This document shows, piece after piece, positions 18,173 to 26,723 of a stretch of 40,564 nt of DNA. Every line of letters begins with the position of its first letter. Within the stretch, counting starts at the first letter, position 1. The stretch is taken from positions 1-40,564 of the forward strand of contig NZ_QLTA01000048.1 of assembly GCF_003269065.1 (NCBI RefSeq). Direction: 5' to 3'. Below the pieces are notes generated by a model. The model was not told where the DNA came from, did no database searches, and was given only the letters and a program-made list of their open reading frames with translations. The DNA is from Paracidovorax anthurii. GTDB taxonomy: Bacteria > Pseudomonadota > Gammaproteobacteria > Burkholderiales > Burkholderiaceae_C. The translations under genes were made by a program, and so were the position numbers.

Positions 18173-20638
18173 ATGAAGAAATCCAGACTGGTGATGGTGG
18201 GCAACGGCATGGCCGGCGTGCGCACGCTCGAAGAGCTGCTGAAGATCGCGCCCGATCGGTACGAGATCACCGTCTTCGGCGCCGAGCCGCACCCCAACTA
18301 CAACCGCATCCTGCTCTCGCCCGTGCTGGCCGGCGAGCAGACGCTGGAGGAGATCGTCCTCAACGACTGGTCGTGGTACGAGGAGCACGGCATCACGCTG
18401 CACGCCGGCTGCACGGTGCGCGAGGTGGACCGCACGCGCCGCATCGTGCGCGGCACCGACGCCCAGGGCCGCACCGTGGAGGCGCCCTACGACCGGCTGA
18501 TCCTGGCCACCGGCTCCAACCCGTTCATCCTGCCGATCCCGGGCAAGGAGCTGCAGGGCGTGCTCGCCTACCGCGACATCGCCGACACGCAGGCCATGAT
18601 CGACGCGGCCGCCACCTACCGCGACGCGGTGGTGATCGGCGGCGGCCTGCTGGGCCTGGAGGCGGCCAACGGCCTCATGAAGCGCGGCATGCGCGTGACC
18701 GTGGTGCATGCGAGCGAATGGCTCATGGAGCGCCAGCTCGACGACGTGGCCGGCCGCATGCTGCAGAAGTCGCTGGTGGAGCGCGGCATGGGCTTTCTCA
18801 TGCAGGCGCAGACGCAGGAACTGGTGGGCGACGGCGCCGGCCGCGTGGCCGCCGTGCGCTTCAAGGACGGCACCGAGGTGCCCGCGCAGCTCGTGGTGAT
18901 GGCCGTGGGCATCCGCCCCAGCACGCAGCTGGCCGAGAGCATGCGCCTGCACGTGAACCGCGGCATCGTGGTGAGCGACACGCTGCAGACCGTGACCGAC
19001 GCGCGCATCTACGCGGTGGGCGAATGCGCGGCGCACCGGGGCATCGCCTACGGCCTGGTGGCGCCGCTCTTCGAGCAGGGCAAGGTGCTGGCCAACCACC
19101 TGGCCGAGTACGGCATCGGCCGCTACCAGGGATCGCTCACCTCCACCAAGCTCAAGGTGACGGGCATCGACCTCTTCTCGGCCGGCAACTTCCAGGGCGG
19201 CGAGGGCACGGAGGAGATCGTGATGAGCGATCCCTTCGGCGGGGTGTACAAGAAGCTCGTCATCCAGGACGACAAGCTCGTGGGCGCCTGCCTCTACGGC
19301 GACACGGTGGACGGGAGCTGGTACTTCAAGCTGCTGCGCGAGGGCCGCGCCATCGGCGACATCCGCGACAAGCTCATGTTCGGCGAATCGAACATCGGCG
19401 ACACCGGCCACCAGGGCCAGAACAAGGCCGCCGCGCTGCAGGACTCCGACGAGGTCTGCGGCTGCAACGGCGTGACCAAGGGCGCCATCTGCAAGGCCAT
19501 CAAGGACAAGGGCCTGTTCACGCTGGAGGACGTGCGCAAGCACACCAAGGCCAGCGCGAGCTGCGGCTCGTGCACCGGCCTCGTGGAGCAGATCATCATG
19601 TTCACGGCCGGCGGCGACTACTCCGCCACGCCCCGGACCAAGGCGGTGTGCGGCTGCACCGACCACGGCCACCAGGCCGTGCGCGACGCGATCCGCACGC
19701 ACAGGCTGCTCACCATCCAGGACACCTTCCGGTTCCTGGAGTGGAAGACGCCCAATGGCTGCCCCACCTGCCGCCCGGCCGTGAACTATTACCTCATCAG
19801 CACCTGGCCCAAGGAGGCGAAGGACGACCCGCAAAGCCGCGCCATCAACGAACGGTCCCACGCCAACATCCAGAAGGACGGCACCTACAGCGTGATCCCG
19901 CGCATGTGGGGCGGCGAGACCACGGCCGCCGAGCTGCGCCGCATCGCCGACGCGGTGGACAAATACCAGATCCCCACCGTGAAGGTCACGGGCGGCCAGC
20001 GCATCGACCTGCTGGGCGTGAAGAAGGAAGACCTGGTCAACGTCTGGAAGGACATCGGCATGCCCAGCGGCCACGCCTACGCCAAGGCCCTGCGCACGGT
20101 GAAGACCTGCGTGGGCAGCGAGTGGTGCCGCATGGGCACGCAGGACAGCACCCAGATGGGCAAGGACCTGGAGCGCGCCATGTGGCGCATGTACGCCCCG
20201 CACAAGGTCAAGTTCGCCGTGAGCGGCTGCCCGCGCAACTGCGCCGAGGCCGGCATCAAGGACGTGGGCATCATCGGCGTCGACAGCGGCTGGGAGATGT
20301 ACGTCGCCGGCAACGGCGGCATCAAGACCGAGGTGGCGCACTTCTTCGCCAAGCTCAAGACCGCCGAGGAAGTGCTCGAATACACCGGCGCCTTCTGCGA
20401 GCTGTACCGCCAGGAAGGCTGGTACCTGGAGCGCACCGTGCACTACGTGAACCGCGTGGGCCTGGACTACGTGAAGAAGCGCATCCTCGAAGACCACGAG
20501 GGCCGCAAAGCCCTGTGGGAGCAGCTCCAGTTCGCGCTGGATGGCGAGCCCGATCCGTGGTTCGAGTTCGACAAGGCGGCGGTGGACACGCGGCAGTTCG
20601 TGCCGGTGATCCCCATCGTGCCGGCGCCCGCCGCGTGA
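18173..20638 (+). CDS. nirB: Assimilatory nitrite reductase [NAD(P)H], large subunit
   Basis: 821 residues. The N-terminal FAD/NAD(P)H reductase half starts with the Rossmann motif VGNGMAGVRTLEELL and has a second nucleotide fold (VVIGGGLLGLEAANGLMKRG). BFD-type [2Fe-2S] modules follow (CGCNGVTKGAICKAIKDKG with SCGSCTGLV, then a second CGCTDHG with CPTCRPAV). The C-terminal sulfite/nitrite reductase half carries the siroheme-[4Fe-4S] cysteines C646 and C652 (CVGSEWC) and C686 and C690 (CPRNC). It reduces nitrite to ammonium with six electrons in the cytoplasm. It has a GGGGG ribosome site and is preceded by the sigma-54 promoter and attenuator. nirD starts 51 bp after it. Confidence 0.97.
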   Translation: MKKSRLVMVGNGMAGVRTLEELLKIAPDRYEITVFGAEPHPNYNRILLSPVLAGEQTLEEIVLNDWSWYEEHGITLHAGCTVREVDRTRRIVRGTDAQGRTVEAPYDRLILATGSNPFILPIPGKELQGVLAYRDIADTQAMIDAAATYRDAVVIGGGLLGLEAANGLMKRGMRVTVVHASEWLMERQLDDVAGRMLQKSLVERGMGFLMQAQTQELVGDGAGRVAAVRFKDGTEVPAQLVVMAVGIRPSTQLAESMRLHVNRGIVVSDTLQTVTDARIYAVGECAAHRGIAYGLVAPLFEQGKVLANHLAEYGIGRYQGSLTSTKLKVTGIDLFSAGNFQGGEGTEEIVMSDPFGGVYKKLVIQDDKLVGACLYGDTVDGSWYFKLLREGRAIGDIRDKLMFGESNIGDTGHQGQNKAAALQDSDEVCGCNGVTKGAICKAIKDKGLFTLEDVRKHTKASASCGSCTGLVEQIIMFTAGGDYSATPRTKAVCGCTDHGHQAVRDAIRTHRLLTIQDTFRFLEWKTPNGCPTCRPAVNYYLISTWPKEAKDDPQSRAINERSHANIQKDGTYSVIPRMWGGETTAAELRRIADAVDKYQIPTVKVTGGQRIDLLGVKKEDLVNVWKDIGMPSGHAYAKALRTVKTCVGSEWCRMGTQDSTQMGKDLERAMWRMYAPHKVKFAVSGCPRNCAEAGIKDVGIIGVDSGWEMYVAGNGGIKTEVAHFFAKLKTAEEVLEYTGAFCELYRQEGWYLERTVHYVNRVGLDYVKKRILEDHEGRKALWEQLQFALDGEPDPWFEFDKAAVDTRQFVPVIPIVPAPAA

Positions 20639-20689
20639 GCGCCGCGTTCTCCGTTCCTTCTCCCCACACCATCGACAAGAGGCCCCACC

Positions 20690-21082
20690 ATGACCCAATG
20701 GATTTCCGTCTGCCGCGTGGACGACATCCCCGTGCTCGGCTCCCGCCGCGTGTCCCGGCCGCGCGGGCTGGACGTGGCCGTGTTCCGCAACGATGCGGGC
20801 GAGGTGTTCGCGCTGCTCGACCGCTGCCCGCACAAGGGGGGGCCTCTGTCGCAGGGGATCGTGTTCGGGCGCAGCGTGGCGTGTCCGTTGCACAACTGGA
20901 GCATCGGGTTGTGCGATGGGCAGGCGGCGGCGCCGGATGAAGGGTGCACGCCGCGGTTCGCGGTGAAGGTCGAAGAGGGGGAGGTGTTTCTGGATGCTTT
21001 CGAGTTGGGGGGGCATGCGGTGGAGGAGGTGAGGCCCATTGCGGGGCCGGCGCGCAGGGGGTGTTCGGTTTCTGCTGCGTGA
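20690..21082 (+). CDS. nirD: Nitrite reductase small subunit with intact Rieske ligands
   Basis: 130 residues. A Rieske fold with C46-P-H48 (RCPHKGGPLSQG) and C65-x2-H68 (ACPLHNWSIGL). E. coli NirD has lost these ligands; here all four remain, so a [2Fe-2S] cluster is expected. It would pass electrons within the NirBD complex. From about codon 60 on, the gene changes from C-ending to G/T-ending codons, peaking in the last 30 codons, as it nears the palindromic element 42 bp after its stop. Confidence 0.93.
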   Translation: MTQWISVCRVDDIPVLGSRRVSRPRGLDVAVFRNDAGEVFALLDRCPHKGGPLSQGIVFGRSVACPLHNWSIGLCDGQAAAPDEGCTPRFAVKVEEGEVFLDAFELGGHAVEEVRPIAGPARRGCSVSAA

Positions 21083-21165
21083 GTGGTTGCCGTGGTCGGG
21101 GTTTGTTTTGGCTTGTGTGGTGGGGTTGATTTCCGGGGCCGGGATTTCGCCCCGGCGGGCGAGTC

Positions 21166-21193
21166 ACTTTCTTTCGCTTCGCCGAAAGAAAGT
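21166..21193. terminator. Left outer hairpin of palindrome copy 2
   Basis: The 11-bp stem ACTTTCTTTCG closes the loop CTTCGC, matching the left hairpin of copy 1 with compensated changes (G-C in place of A-T near the loop). It lies 84 bp after the nirD stop and could end the nirBD transcript. Confidence 0.6.
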
Positions 21194-21771
21194 AACCAAA
21201 GAAAGGGCGACCCTGCTGTCTGCGACCCCTCCGCTTCGCTACGGGGCAACCTGGGGTGCTCGGTCACGGGGTGCGCCGTGGAACTCGCTACGCGCTGCGC
21301 GCTTCGCTCGGACAACCCCGGCGAGCTAGACAACGAAGCGGGTGTGTCCTTCGGCACACCCGCCACCCCGCGCCCTGCGCGCCCCAGGCGCATCCAGAAG
21401 GGGCGAGTCGGGCCGTCGCGTTGCTCGGCCCCAAACCCACACAGGCCATCGCTGCGCTCGGCCCTGGCTTGGCTCTGCCTCCTTCACGTGCTGCTGTGCG
21501 CGGCGCGAAGCGCTCGCGCATCGGGGGCCGAGCGCAGCGATGGCCCGTGTGCTCCCCACCCTTCTGGATGCGCCGAGGAGCACAGGGCGCGGGGCGCGCG
21601 GATGTGCCGCAGGACACATCCGCTTCGTGATCTGACTGGCTGCGGTTGTCCGAGCGGAGCGCGCAGCGCGCAGCGAGTTCCGCAGCCGCGCCCCGCGACC
21701 GAGCACCGCAGGTTGCCCCCTTCGCCCAACGGGCGAAGGGGGACGCAAACAGCAGGGTCGCCTTTTCTTTG

Positions 21772-21805
21772 CCTACTTTCTTTTGGCGAAGCAAAAGAAA
21801 GTAGG
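21772..21805. terminator. Right outer hairpin of palindrome copy 2
   Basis: The perfect 14-bp stem CCTACTTTCTTTTG closes the loop GCGAAG. The stem is identical to the LEFT hairpin stem of copy 1, with the loop reversed, as expected for inverted arms. Confidence 0.6.
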
Positions 21806-21852
21806 TGCGCCGCCGGGCGCAATCCCGGCCCCGGAACTTAACCCACCAGCAA

Positions 21853-21884
21853 CTACAAAAACAATAGCAAACAACCCAACAAAC
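21853..21884. repeat. 32-bp A/C-rich motif, copy at right edge of palindrome 2
   Basis: Same position relative to the palindrome as at 12834-12865, one base different. It lies 43 bp upstream of the nitrate reductase start, so it may be part of that gene's leader or promoter. Confidence 0.55.
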
Positions 21885-21927
21885 CCGCCGACACCCCCGC
21901 AAAAACCCCAAACACCCCGCCCCCGCC

Positions 21928-24795
21928 ATGCCCCAAGAAACAAAATCCACCTGCCCCTACTGCGGCACCGGCTGCGGCGTCATCATCGAATCCACCGCCG
22001 GCCAGATCACCGGCGTGCGCGGCGACCCCACCCACCCCGCCAACTTCGGCCGCCTGTGCACGAAAGGCTCCACCCTCCACCTCACCGCCGCCCAACCCGT
22101 CACCCTCCAGACCCGCCTTCTCACCCCCCAGTACCGCCCCCGCCGCAACGAGGCCCCCCAGCCCATCGCCTGGAACGAAGCCCTGGACACCGCAGCGCAA
22201 AAGTTCGCCGCCATCGCGCAGGCCCACGGCCCGGACGCCGTCGGCTTCTACGTCTCCGGCCAGCTCCTCACCGAGGACTACTACGCCTTCAACAAGCTCG
22301 CCAAGGGCCTGCTCGGCACCAACAACATCGACACCAACTCGCGCCTGTGCATGAGCAGCGCCGTGGCCGGCTACAAGGCCACGCTGGGCGCCGACGCGCC
22401 CCCCGCCTGCTACGACGACCTGGCGCACGCGCGGTGCCTGTTCATCACCGGCAGCAACACGGCCTGGGCGCACCCGATCCTGTTCCGCCGCATCGAGGAC
22501 GCGCGCGCCGCGAACCCGGGCCTGAAGATCGTCGTGGCCGATCCGCGCCGCACCGAGACGGCCGCGATGGCCGACCTGCACCTGCCGATCCTGCCGGGCA
22601 CCGACGTGATGCTCTGCCACGGCATGCTGCACCTGATGCTCTGGGAGGGCTGGGTGGACGCGGCCTACATCGCCGCGCACACCACGGGCTTCGAGGCGCT
22701 CAAGGCCCTGGTGCGCGACTGCACGCCCGAGCGCGTGGCGCATACCTGCGGCATCACCCCCGCGCAGCTCGCCACGGCGGCGCGCTGGTTCGCCCTGGGC
22801 GGGGATGGCGGTGGCCCGCAGCGCGCCCCCACGCTGAGCCTCTACTGCCAGGGCCTGAACCAGAGCGCGAGCGGCACCGACAAGAACGCCGCGCTCATCA
22901 ACCTGCACCTGGCCTGCGGGCAGATCGGGTGGGCGGGCGCGGGGCCGTTCTCGCTCACGGGCCAACCCAACGCCATGGGCGGGCGCGAGGTGGGGGGCCT
23001 GGCCAACCTGCTCTCCGCCCACCGCGACCTCGCCAACCCCGCGCACCGCGCCGAGGTGGCCGCGCTCTGGGGCGTGCCCGAGGTGCCGGCCACGCCCGGC
23101 AAGACGGCCGTGGAGATGTTCCAGGCCGCGGCCGACGGGGAGATCCGCGCGCTCTGGATCGCCTGCACCAACCCCGCGCAGAGCCTGCCCGACCAGGCCA
23201 CGGTGCGCCGCGCGCTGGAACGCGCCGAGTTCGTCGTGGTGCAGGAGGCCTTCGCCACCACCGCCACCTGCGCGTATGCCGACCTGCTGCTGCCCGCCAC
23301 CACCTGGGGCGAGAAGACCGGCACCGTCACCAACAGCGAGCGCCGCATCTCGCGCGTGCGCCCGGCCGTGCCCGCGCCCGGCGACGCGCGCCACGACTGG
23401 GCCATCGCCACCGACTTCGCGCGCCGGCTCGAAGCGCGGCTGCGCCCGGGCCGCCCCACCCTCTTCCCCTACGACACCGATCGGCCCGAGGCCGGCGCCG
23501 AGGCGCTCTGGAACGAGCACCGCGAGAGCACGCGCGGGCGCGACCTGGACATCACCGGCCTCTCGTGGGCGCTGCTCGACGCGCGCGGGCCGCAGCACTG
23601 GCCCTTCCCCGAGGGCGCGGCCGAGGGGCGCGCGCGCCTGTATGCAGACGGCGTCTTCCCCACGCCCGACGGCCGCGCGCGCTTCTCGGCCGCGCCCTGG
23701 CGGCCCGTGGCCGAGCCGCGCAGCGCGCGCTATCCGTTCAGCCTCACCACCGGGCGCCTGCGCGACCAGTGGCACGGCATGAGCCGCACGGGCACGCTCG
23801 GGCGCCTCTTCGGCCACGCGCCCGAGCCCTGCGTGCAGCTGCACCCGCAGGATATGGAGCGCCGCCAGCTCACCGAGGGCGACCTCGTGCACGTGACGAG
23901 CCCGCGCGGCTCGGTGATCGTGCCGGTGCAGGCCAGCCCCGACGTGGGGCTCACCCAGGCCTTCATGGCCATGCACTGGGGCAGCGAGACGCTGGGCGGG
24001 CACAGCAGCACGGGCGGCGCGGCGCTGGGCGTGAACGCGCTCACCACGCCGGCCTTCTGCCCCACCTCGAAGCAGCCCGAACTCAAGCACACGCCCGTCA
24101 AGATCCTGAAGGCCGAGCTGCCCTGGCGCCTGCTCGGCCTGGCGTGGCTGCCCGAGGCCGATGCGCTCGCCGCGCGCGAGGGCCTGGCCGCGCTCATGGG
24201 CGAATTCCCGTTCGCCGTGTGCGTGCCCTTCAGCAACAACGCGCCGCTCGCCGACCCCGCGCGCGAGCGCCACGGCGTGCTGCTGCGCGCCGCGGGCCAC
24301 GAGGCCGCGCCCGACGCGCTGCTCGCGCGCATCGAGGCGCTGCTGGGCCTCTCCGGCGCCGACACCCTGCGCTACGCCGACCGCCGCCGCGGCCAGCGCC
24401 GCGCGCTGCGGCTGGAGCGCCCGCAGCCCCAGGGCGAGGAGCTGCGCCTCGCGGCCCTGCTGCTCGCGGGCGACACCAGCGCCGAGCCCTGGCTGCGCCC
24501 GCTGCTGCAGGAGGAGCGGCCCGCGCAGGGCTACGGTCGGCGCCTGCTCGTGCCCGGCGCGCAGGCCCCGGGCGATGCGCCGGCCGGCGCCCCGCGCGGC
24601 AAGCCCGTGTGCGCCTGCATGGGCGTGACCGACGCGGCCATCACCGCGCAGCTCGGCCGCTGCCACGGCGGCGACGCCGAGCGGCTGGGCCAGCTCCAGG
24701 CGGCGCTGGGCTGCGGCACGCAGTGCGGATCGTGCGTGCCGGAACTCCGGCGCATGGTGCGTTCCACCATGCCGGCCGCAGAGGTCTCCATATAA
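21928..24795 (+). CDS. nasA: Assimilatory nitrate reductase catalytic subunit (molybdopterin enzyme)
   Basis: 955 residues. The [4Fe-4S] cysteines are C9, C12, C16 and C44 (CPYCGTGC, then RLCTKG). The Mo-bisMGD domain follows, with SRLCMSSAVAGYKATLG, TGSNTAWAHP and ADPRRTETA. The C-terminal dinucleotide-binding domain shows PFSLTTGRLRDQWHGMSRTG. The last 70 residues are a BFD-like [2Fe-2S] module (VCACMGVTDAAI, then CGTQCGSC), as in NasA/NasC-type enzymes. It reduces nitrate to nitrite in the cytoplasm, feeding NirBD. The first 70 codons favour C-ending codons strongly, the mirror of the shift in nirD. No separate NADH-reductase subunit or nitrate transporter is in the window. Confidence 0.95.
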   Translation: MPQETKSTCPYCGTGCGVIIESTAGQITGVRGDPTHPANFGRLCTKGSTLHLTAAQPVTLQTRLLTPQYRPRRNEAPQPIAWNEALDTAAQKFAAIAQAHGPDAVGFYVSGQLLTEDYYAFNKLAKGLLGTNNIDTNSRLCMSSAVAGYKATLGADAPPACYDDLAHARCLFITGSNTAWAHPILFRRIEDARAANPGLKIVVADPRRTETAAMADLHLPILPGTDVMLCHGMLHLMLWEGWVDAAYIAAHTTGFEALKALVRDCTPERVAHTCGITPAQLATAARWFALGGDGGGPQRAPTLSLYCQGLNQSASGTDKNAALINLHLACGQIGWAGAGPFSLTGQPNAMGGREVGGLANLLSAHRDLANPAHRAEVAALWGVPEVPATPGKTAVEMFQAAADGEIRALWIACTNPAQSLPDQATVRRALERAEFVVVQEAFATTATCAYADLLLPATTWGEKTGTVTNSERRISRVRPAVPAPGDARHDWAIATDFARRLEARLRPGRPTLFPYDTDRPEAGAEALWNEHRESTRGRDLDITGLSWALLDARGPQHWPFPEGAAEGRARLYADGVFPTPDGRARFSAAPWRPVAEPRSARYPFSLTTGRLRDQWHGMSRTGTLGRLFGHAPEPCVQLHPQDMERRQLTEGDLVHVTSPRGSVIVPVQASPDVGLTQAFMAMHWGSETLGGHSSTGGAALGVNALTTPAFCPTSKQPELKHTPVKILKAELPWRLLGLAWLPEADALAAREGLAALMGEFPFAVCVPFSNNAPLADPARERHGVLLRAAGHEAAPDALLARIEALLGLSGADTLRYADRRRGQRRALRLERPQPQGEELRLAALLLAGDTSAEPWLRPLLQEERPAQGYGRRLLVPGAQAPGDAPAGAPRGKPVCACMGVTDAAITAQLGRCHGGDAERLGQLQAALGCGTQCGSCVPELRRMVRSTMPAAEVSI

Positions 24796-24878
24796 CCCAA
24801 AGTTCTCTGAAGTGCGGGAGAATGCGCGTCCCCACGGCACCCCGCCGCCACGCTTCTCCCTCCCTCCCCCGTTCTTCC

Positions 24879-25805
24879 ATGGGCAGCATCAGCCATTACC
24901 TCAAGGACCTCGGCCGCGGCGCGCGCGGCGCGCGGGCCATCGGCCGCGAACAGGCCGCCGACCTCTTCGGCCAGGTGCTCGACGGCCAGGTCACCGACTA
25001 CGAAGTGGGCGCCTTCTGCATCGCCATGCGCATCAAGGGCGAGACCGCCGACGAGATGTGCGGCTTCCTCGACGCCACGCACGCGCGCCTGATGCCCATC
25101 CCGCCCGCCGCGCTCCCCACCGTCGTGCTGCCCAGCTACAACGGCGCGCGCAAGCTGCCCGTGCTCACGCCGCTGCTGGCGCTGCTGCTCGCGCGCGAGG
25201 GCCTGCCCGTGCTGCTGCACGGCATGCGCACCGAGGCGCGCCGCATCCTGGCGAGCGACGTGCTGCAGGCCCTGGGCATCGCGCCCATGGATTCGCCCGA
25301 ACCCGTCGCGCCCGGCAGCGTCGCGCACATCCACACCGGCCTGCTGTGCCCCGGCCTCGCGCGGCTGCTGGCCGTGCGCGAGGTGGTGGGCCTGCGCAAC
25401 CCGGGCCACAGCGTGGTCAAGCTCATGAACCCGGTGCGCGGCCCCTCGCTGCTCGCCACCGCCTACACCCACCCCGAATACCTGGAGATGCTGCACGCCA
25501 CCTTCGCCGCGCGCGGCATGGACGTGCTGCTCTCGCGCGGGCTGGAGGGCGAGGTGGCCGCCGACCCGCGCCGCACGCCCCGTTACGACGCCTTCGTGCG
25601 CGGCGCGCACCATGTGTGGGACGAGCAGCAGTCCGGCACCGCCAGCGAGGTGCCCGGACTGCCGCCGGAGATCGACGTGGACACCACCGCGCGCTACACG
25701 CAGCGGGTGCTCGCGGACGAGCTGCCCGTGCCCGCGCCGCTCTCCCGGCAGGTGGAACACATCTTGCGTCTGGCCCGCCAGAACCCTACGGAGACAACCC
25801 CATGA
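24879..25805 (+). CDS. ybiB: YbiB-type TrpD-fold nucleic-acid-binding protein
   Basis: 308 residues. It has the anthranilate phosphoribosyltransferase fold (TrpD2/YbiB group): DLGRGARGARAIGREQAADLFGQVLDG, then GEVGAFC-like and IKGETADEMCGFLDAT, and PVRGPSLLATAYTHPEYLEML. E. coli YbiB binds nucleic acids and has no PRPP transferase activity; the same is assumed here. Its frequent place beside nitrate and siroheme genes in betaproteobacteria (from memory) has no known explanation. The frame is open far upstream, but ATG 24879 (MGSISHYLKDLGRG) matches the family start. Its stop overlaps the next start (ATGA), so translation is likely coupled. Confidence 0.88.
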   Translation: MGSISHYLKDLGRGARGARAIGREQAADLFGQVLDGQVTDYEVGAFCIAMRIKGETADEMCGFLDATHARLMPIPPAALPTVVLPSYNGARKLPVLTPLLALLLAREGLPVLLHGMRTEARRILASDVLQALGIAPMDSPEPVAPGSVAHIHTGLLCPGLARLLAVREVVGLRNPGHSVVKLMNPVRGPSLLATAYTHPEYLEMLHATFAARGMDVLLSRGLEGEVAADPRRTPRYDAFVRGAHHVWDEQQSGTASEVPGLPPEIDVDTTARYTQRVLADELPVPAPLSRQVEHILRLARQNPTETTP

Positions 25806-26662
25806 CCCTCCCCCCCACGACACCGCCGGCCGCCCCCCCCGCAACGCACAGCCCCTATGGCGACGCGCCGCGCGGCACCTGCACGCTCGTCGGCGCGGGC
25901 CCGGGCGATCCGGAACTGCTCACCCTCAAGGCCCTGAAGGCCATCCAGGCCGCCACCGTGCTGCTGGTCGACGACCTGGTGAGCGACGAGATCGTGGCCC
26001 TGGCCGCGCCCGGCGCGCGCGTGGTCCACGTGGGCAAGCGCGGCGGCTGCAAGAGCACGCCGCAGGCCTTCATCGAGAAGCTCATGGTGATGGCCGTGAA
26101 CGAGGGCGAGAACGTGGTGCGCCTCAAGGGCGGCGACCCCTTCATCTTCGGGCGCGGCGGCGAGGAGGTGGAGCACCTGCGCGCCGCCGGCATCGCGGTC
26201 ACGGTGGTCAACGGCATCACCGCGGGCCTGGCCGGCATGACGCTGCTGGGCACGCCGCTCACGCACCGCGAGCACGCGCACGGCGTGGTCTTCGTCACCG
26301 GCCACGCCAAGCCCGGCGACAGCGGCATCGACTGGCGCCAGCTCGCCGCCACCGCGCGCGCCGCGCGCCTCACGCTCGTGATCTACATGGGCGTGAGCAG
26401 CGCCGCGCACATCCAGCAGGAGCTGCTCACCGGCCTGCCCGCCTGCACGCCCGTGGTCATCATCCAGCACGTGAGCCTGCCCTGCCAGCGCCATGCGCTC
26501 ACCACGCTGGGCGAGCTGCACGCCACCATCGAGCGCGAACAGCTCGGCAGCCCCTCCGTCATCGTCGTGGGCGACGTGGCCGCCGGCGTGGCGGCCGCGT
26601 CCGGCGACGGGCTGGGCCAGCCGGTGCCGCTCGCGCCCCCGCCGCTGCGGCACGCCGGCTGA
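25802..26662 (+). CDS. cobA: Uroporphyrinogen-III C-methyltransferase (SUMT)
   Basis: 286 residues. Tetrapyrrole methylase motifs are complete: LVGAGPGDPELLTLKALKAI near the N-terminus, VVHVGKRGGCKSTPQ, VVRLKGGDPFIFGRGGEEVE, and VVNGITAGLAGMTLLGTPLTHR. A C-terminal SAM-site strand VIVVGDVAA follows. It makes precorrin-2 from uroporphyrinogen III with two SAM; precorrin-2 is the siroheme precursor needed by NirB. It is a stand-alone SUMT without a CysG-type dehydrogenase/chelatase domain. It overlaps ybiB by 4 bp. Confidence 0.95.
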   Translation: MTLPPTTPPAAPPATHSPYGDAPRGTCTLVGAGPGDPELLTLKALKAIQAATVLLVDDLVSDEIVALAAPGARVVHVGKRGGCKSTPQAFIEKLMVMAVNEGENVVRLKGGDPFIFGRGGEEVEHLRAAGIAVTVVNGITAGLAGMTLLGTPLTHREHAHGVVFVTGHAKPGDSGIDWRQLAATARAARLTLVIYMGVSSAAHIQQELLTGLPACTPVVIIQHVSLPCQRHALTTLGELHATIEREQLGSPSVIVVGDVAAGVAAASGDGLGQPVPLAPPPLRHAG

Positions 26663-26723
26663 GGCAGCCCCACCCCTCCACCGGCCGACGCGACACGCTT
26701 TCCCGATCCCCCACGAGGTTGAC

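Larger units (their letters stand above)
21124..21843. repeat. 720-bp imperfect palindromic element, copy 2
   Basis: Same orientation and same 720-bp length as the element at 12105-12824. It has near-identical left arms (for example CTCGGTCACGGGGTGCGCCG at 21260) and the same right-end text GCCCCGGAACTTAACC. It lies between nirD and the nitrate reductase gene, which point the same way, so it separates what would otherwise be one operon. The centre differs from copy 1: three 22-nt motifs, at about 21410, 21446 and 21528. Reading frames of up to 252 codons cross it on both strands but show no protein family and are not called. Confidence 0.85.

Noticed and set aside
21083..21950. Long reading frames in palindrome 2 (up to 252 codons)
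   Set aside because: Same reasons as for copy 1; the products resemble those of copy 1 only because the DNA repeats.
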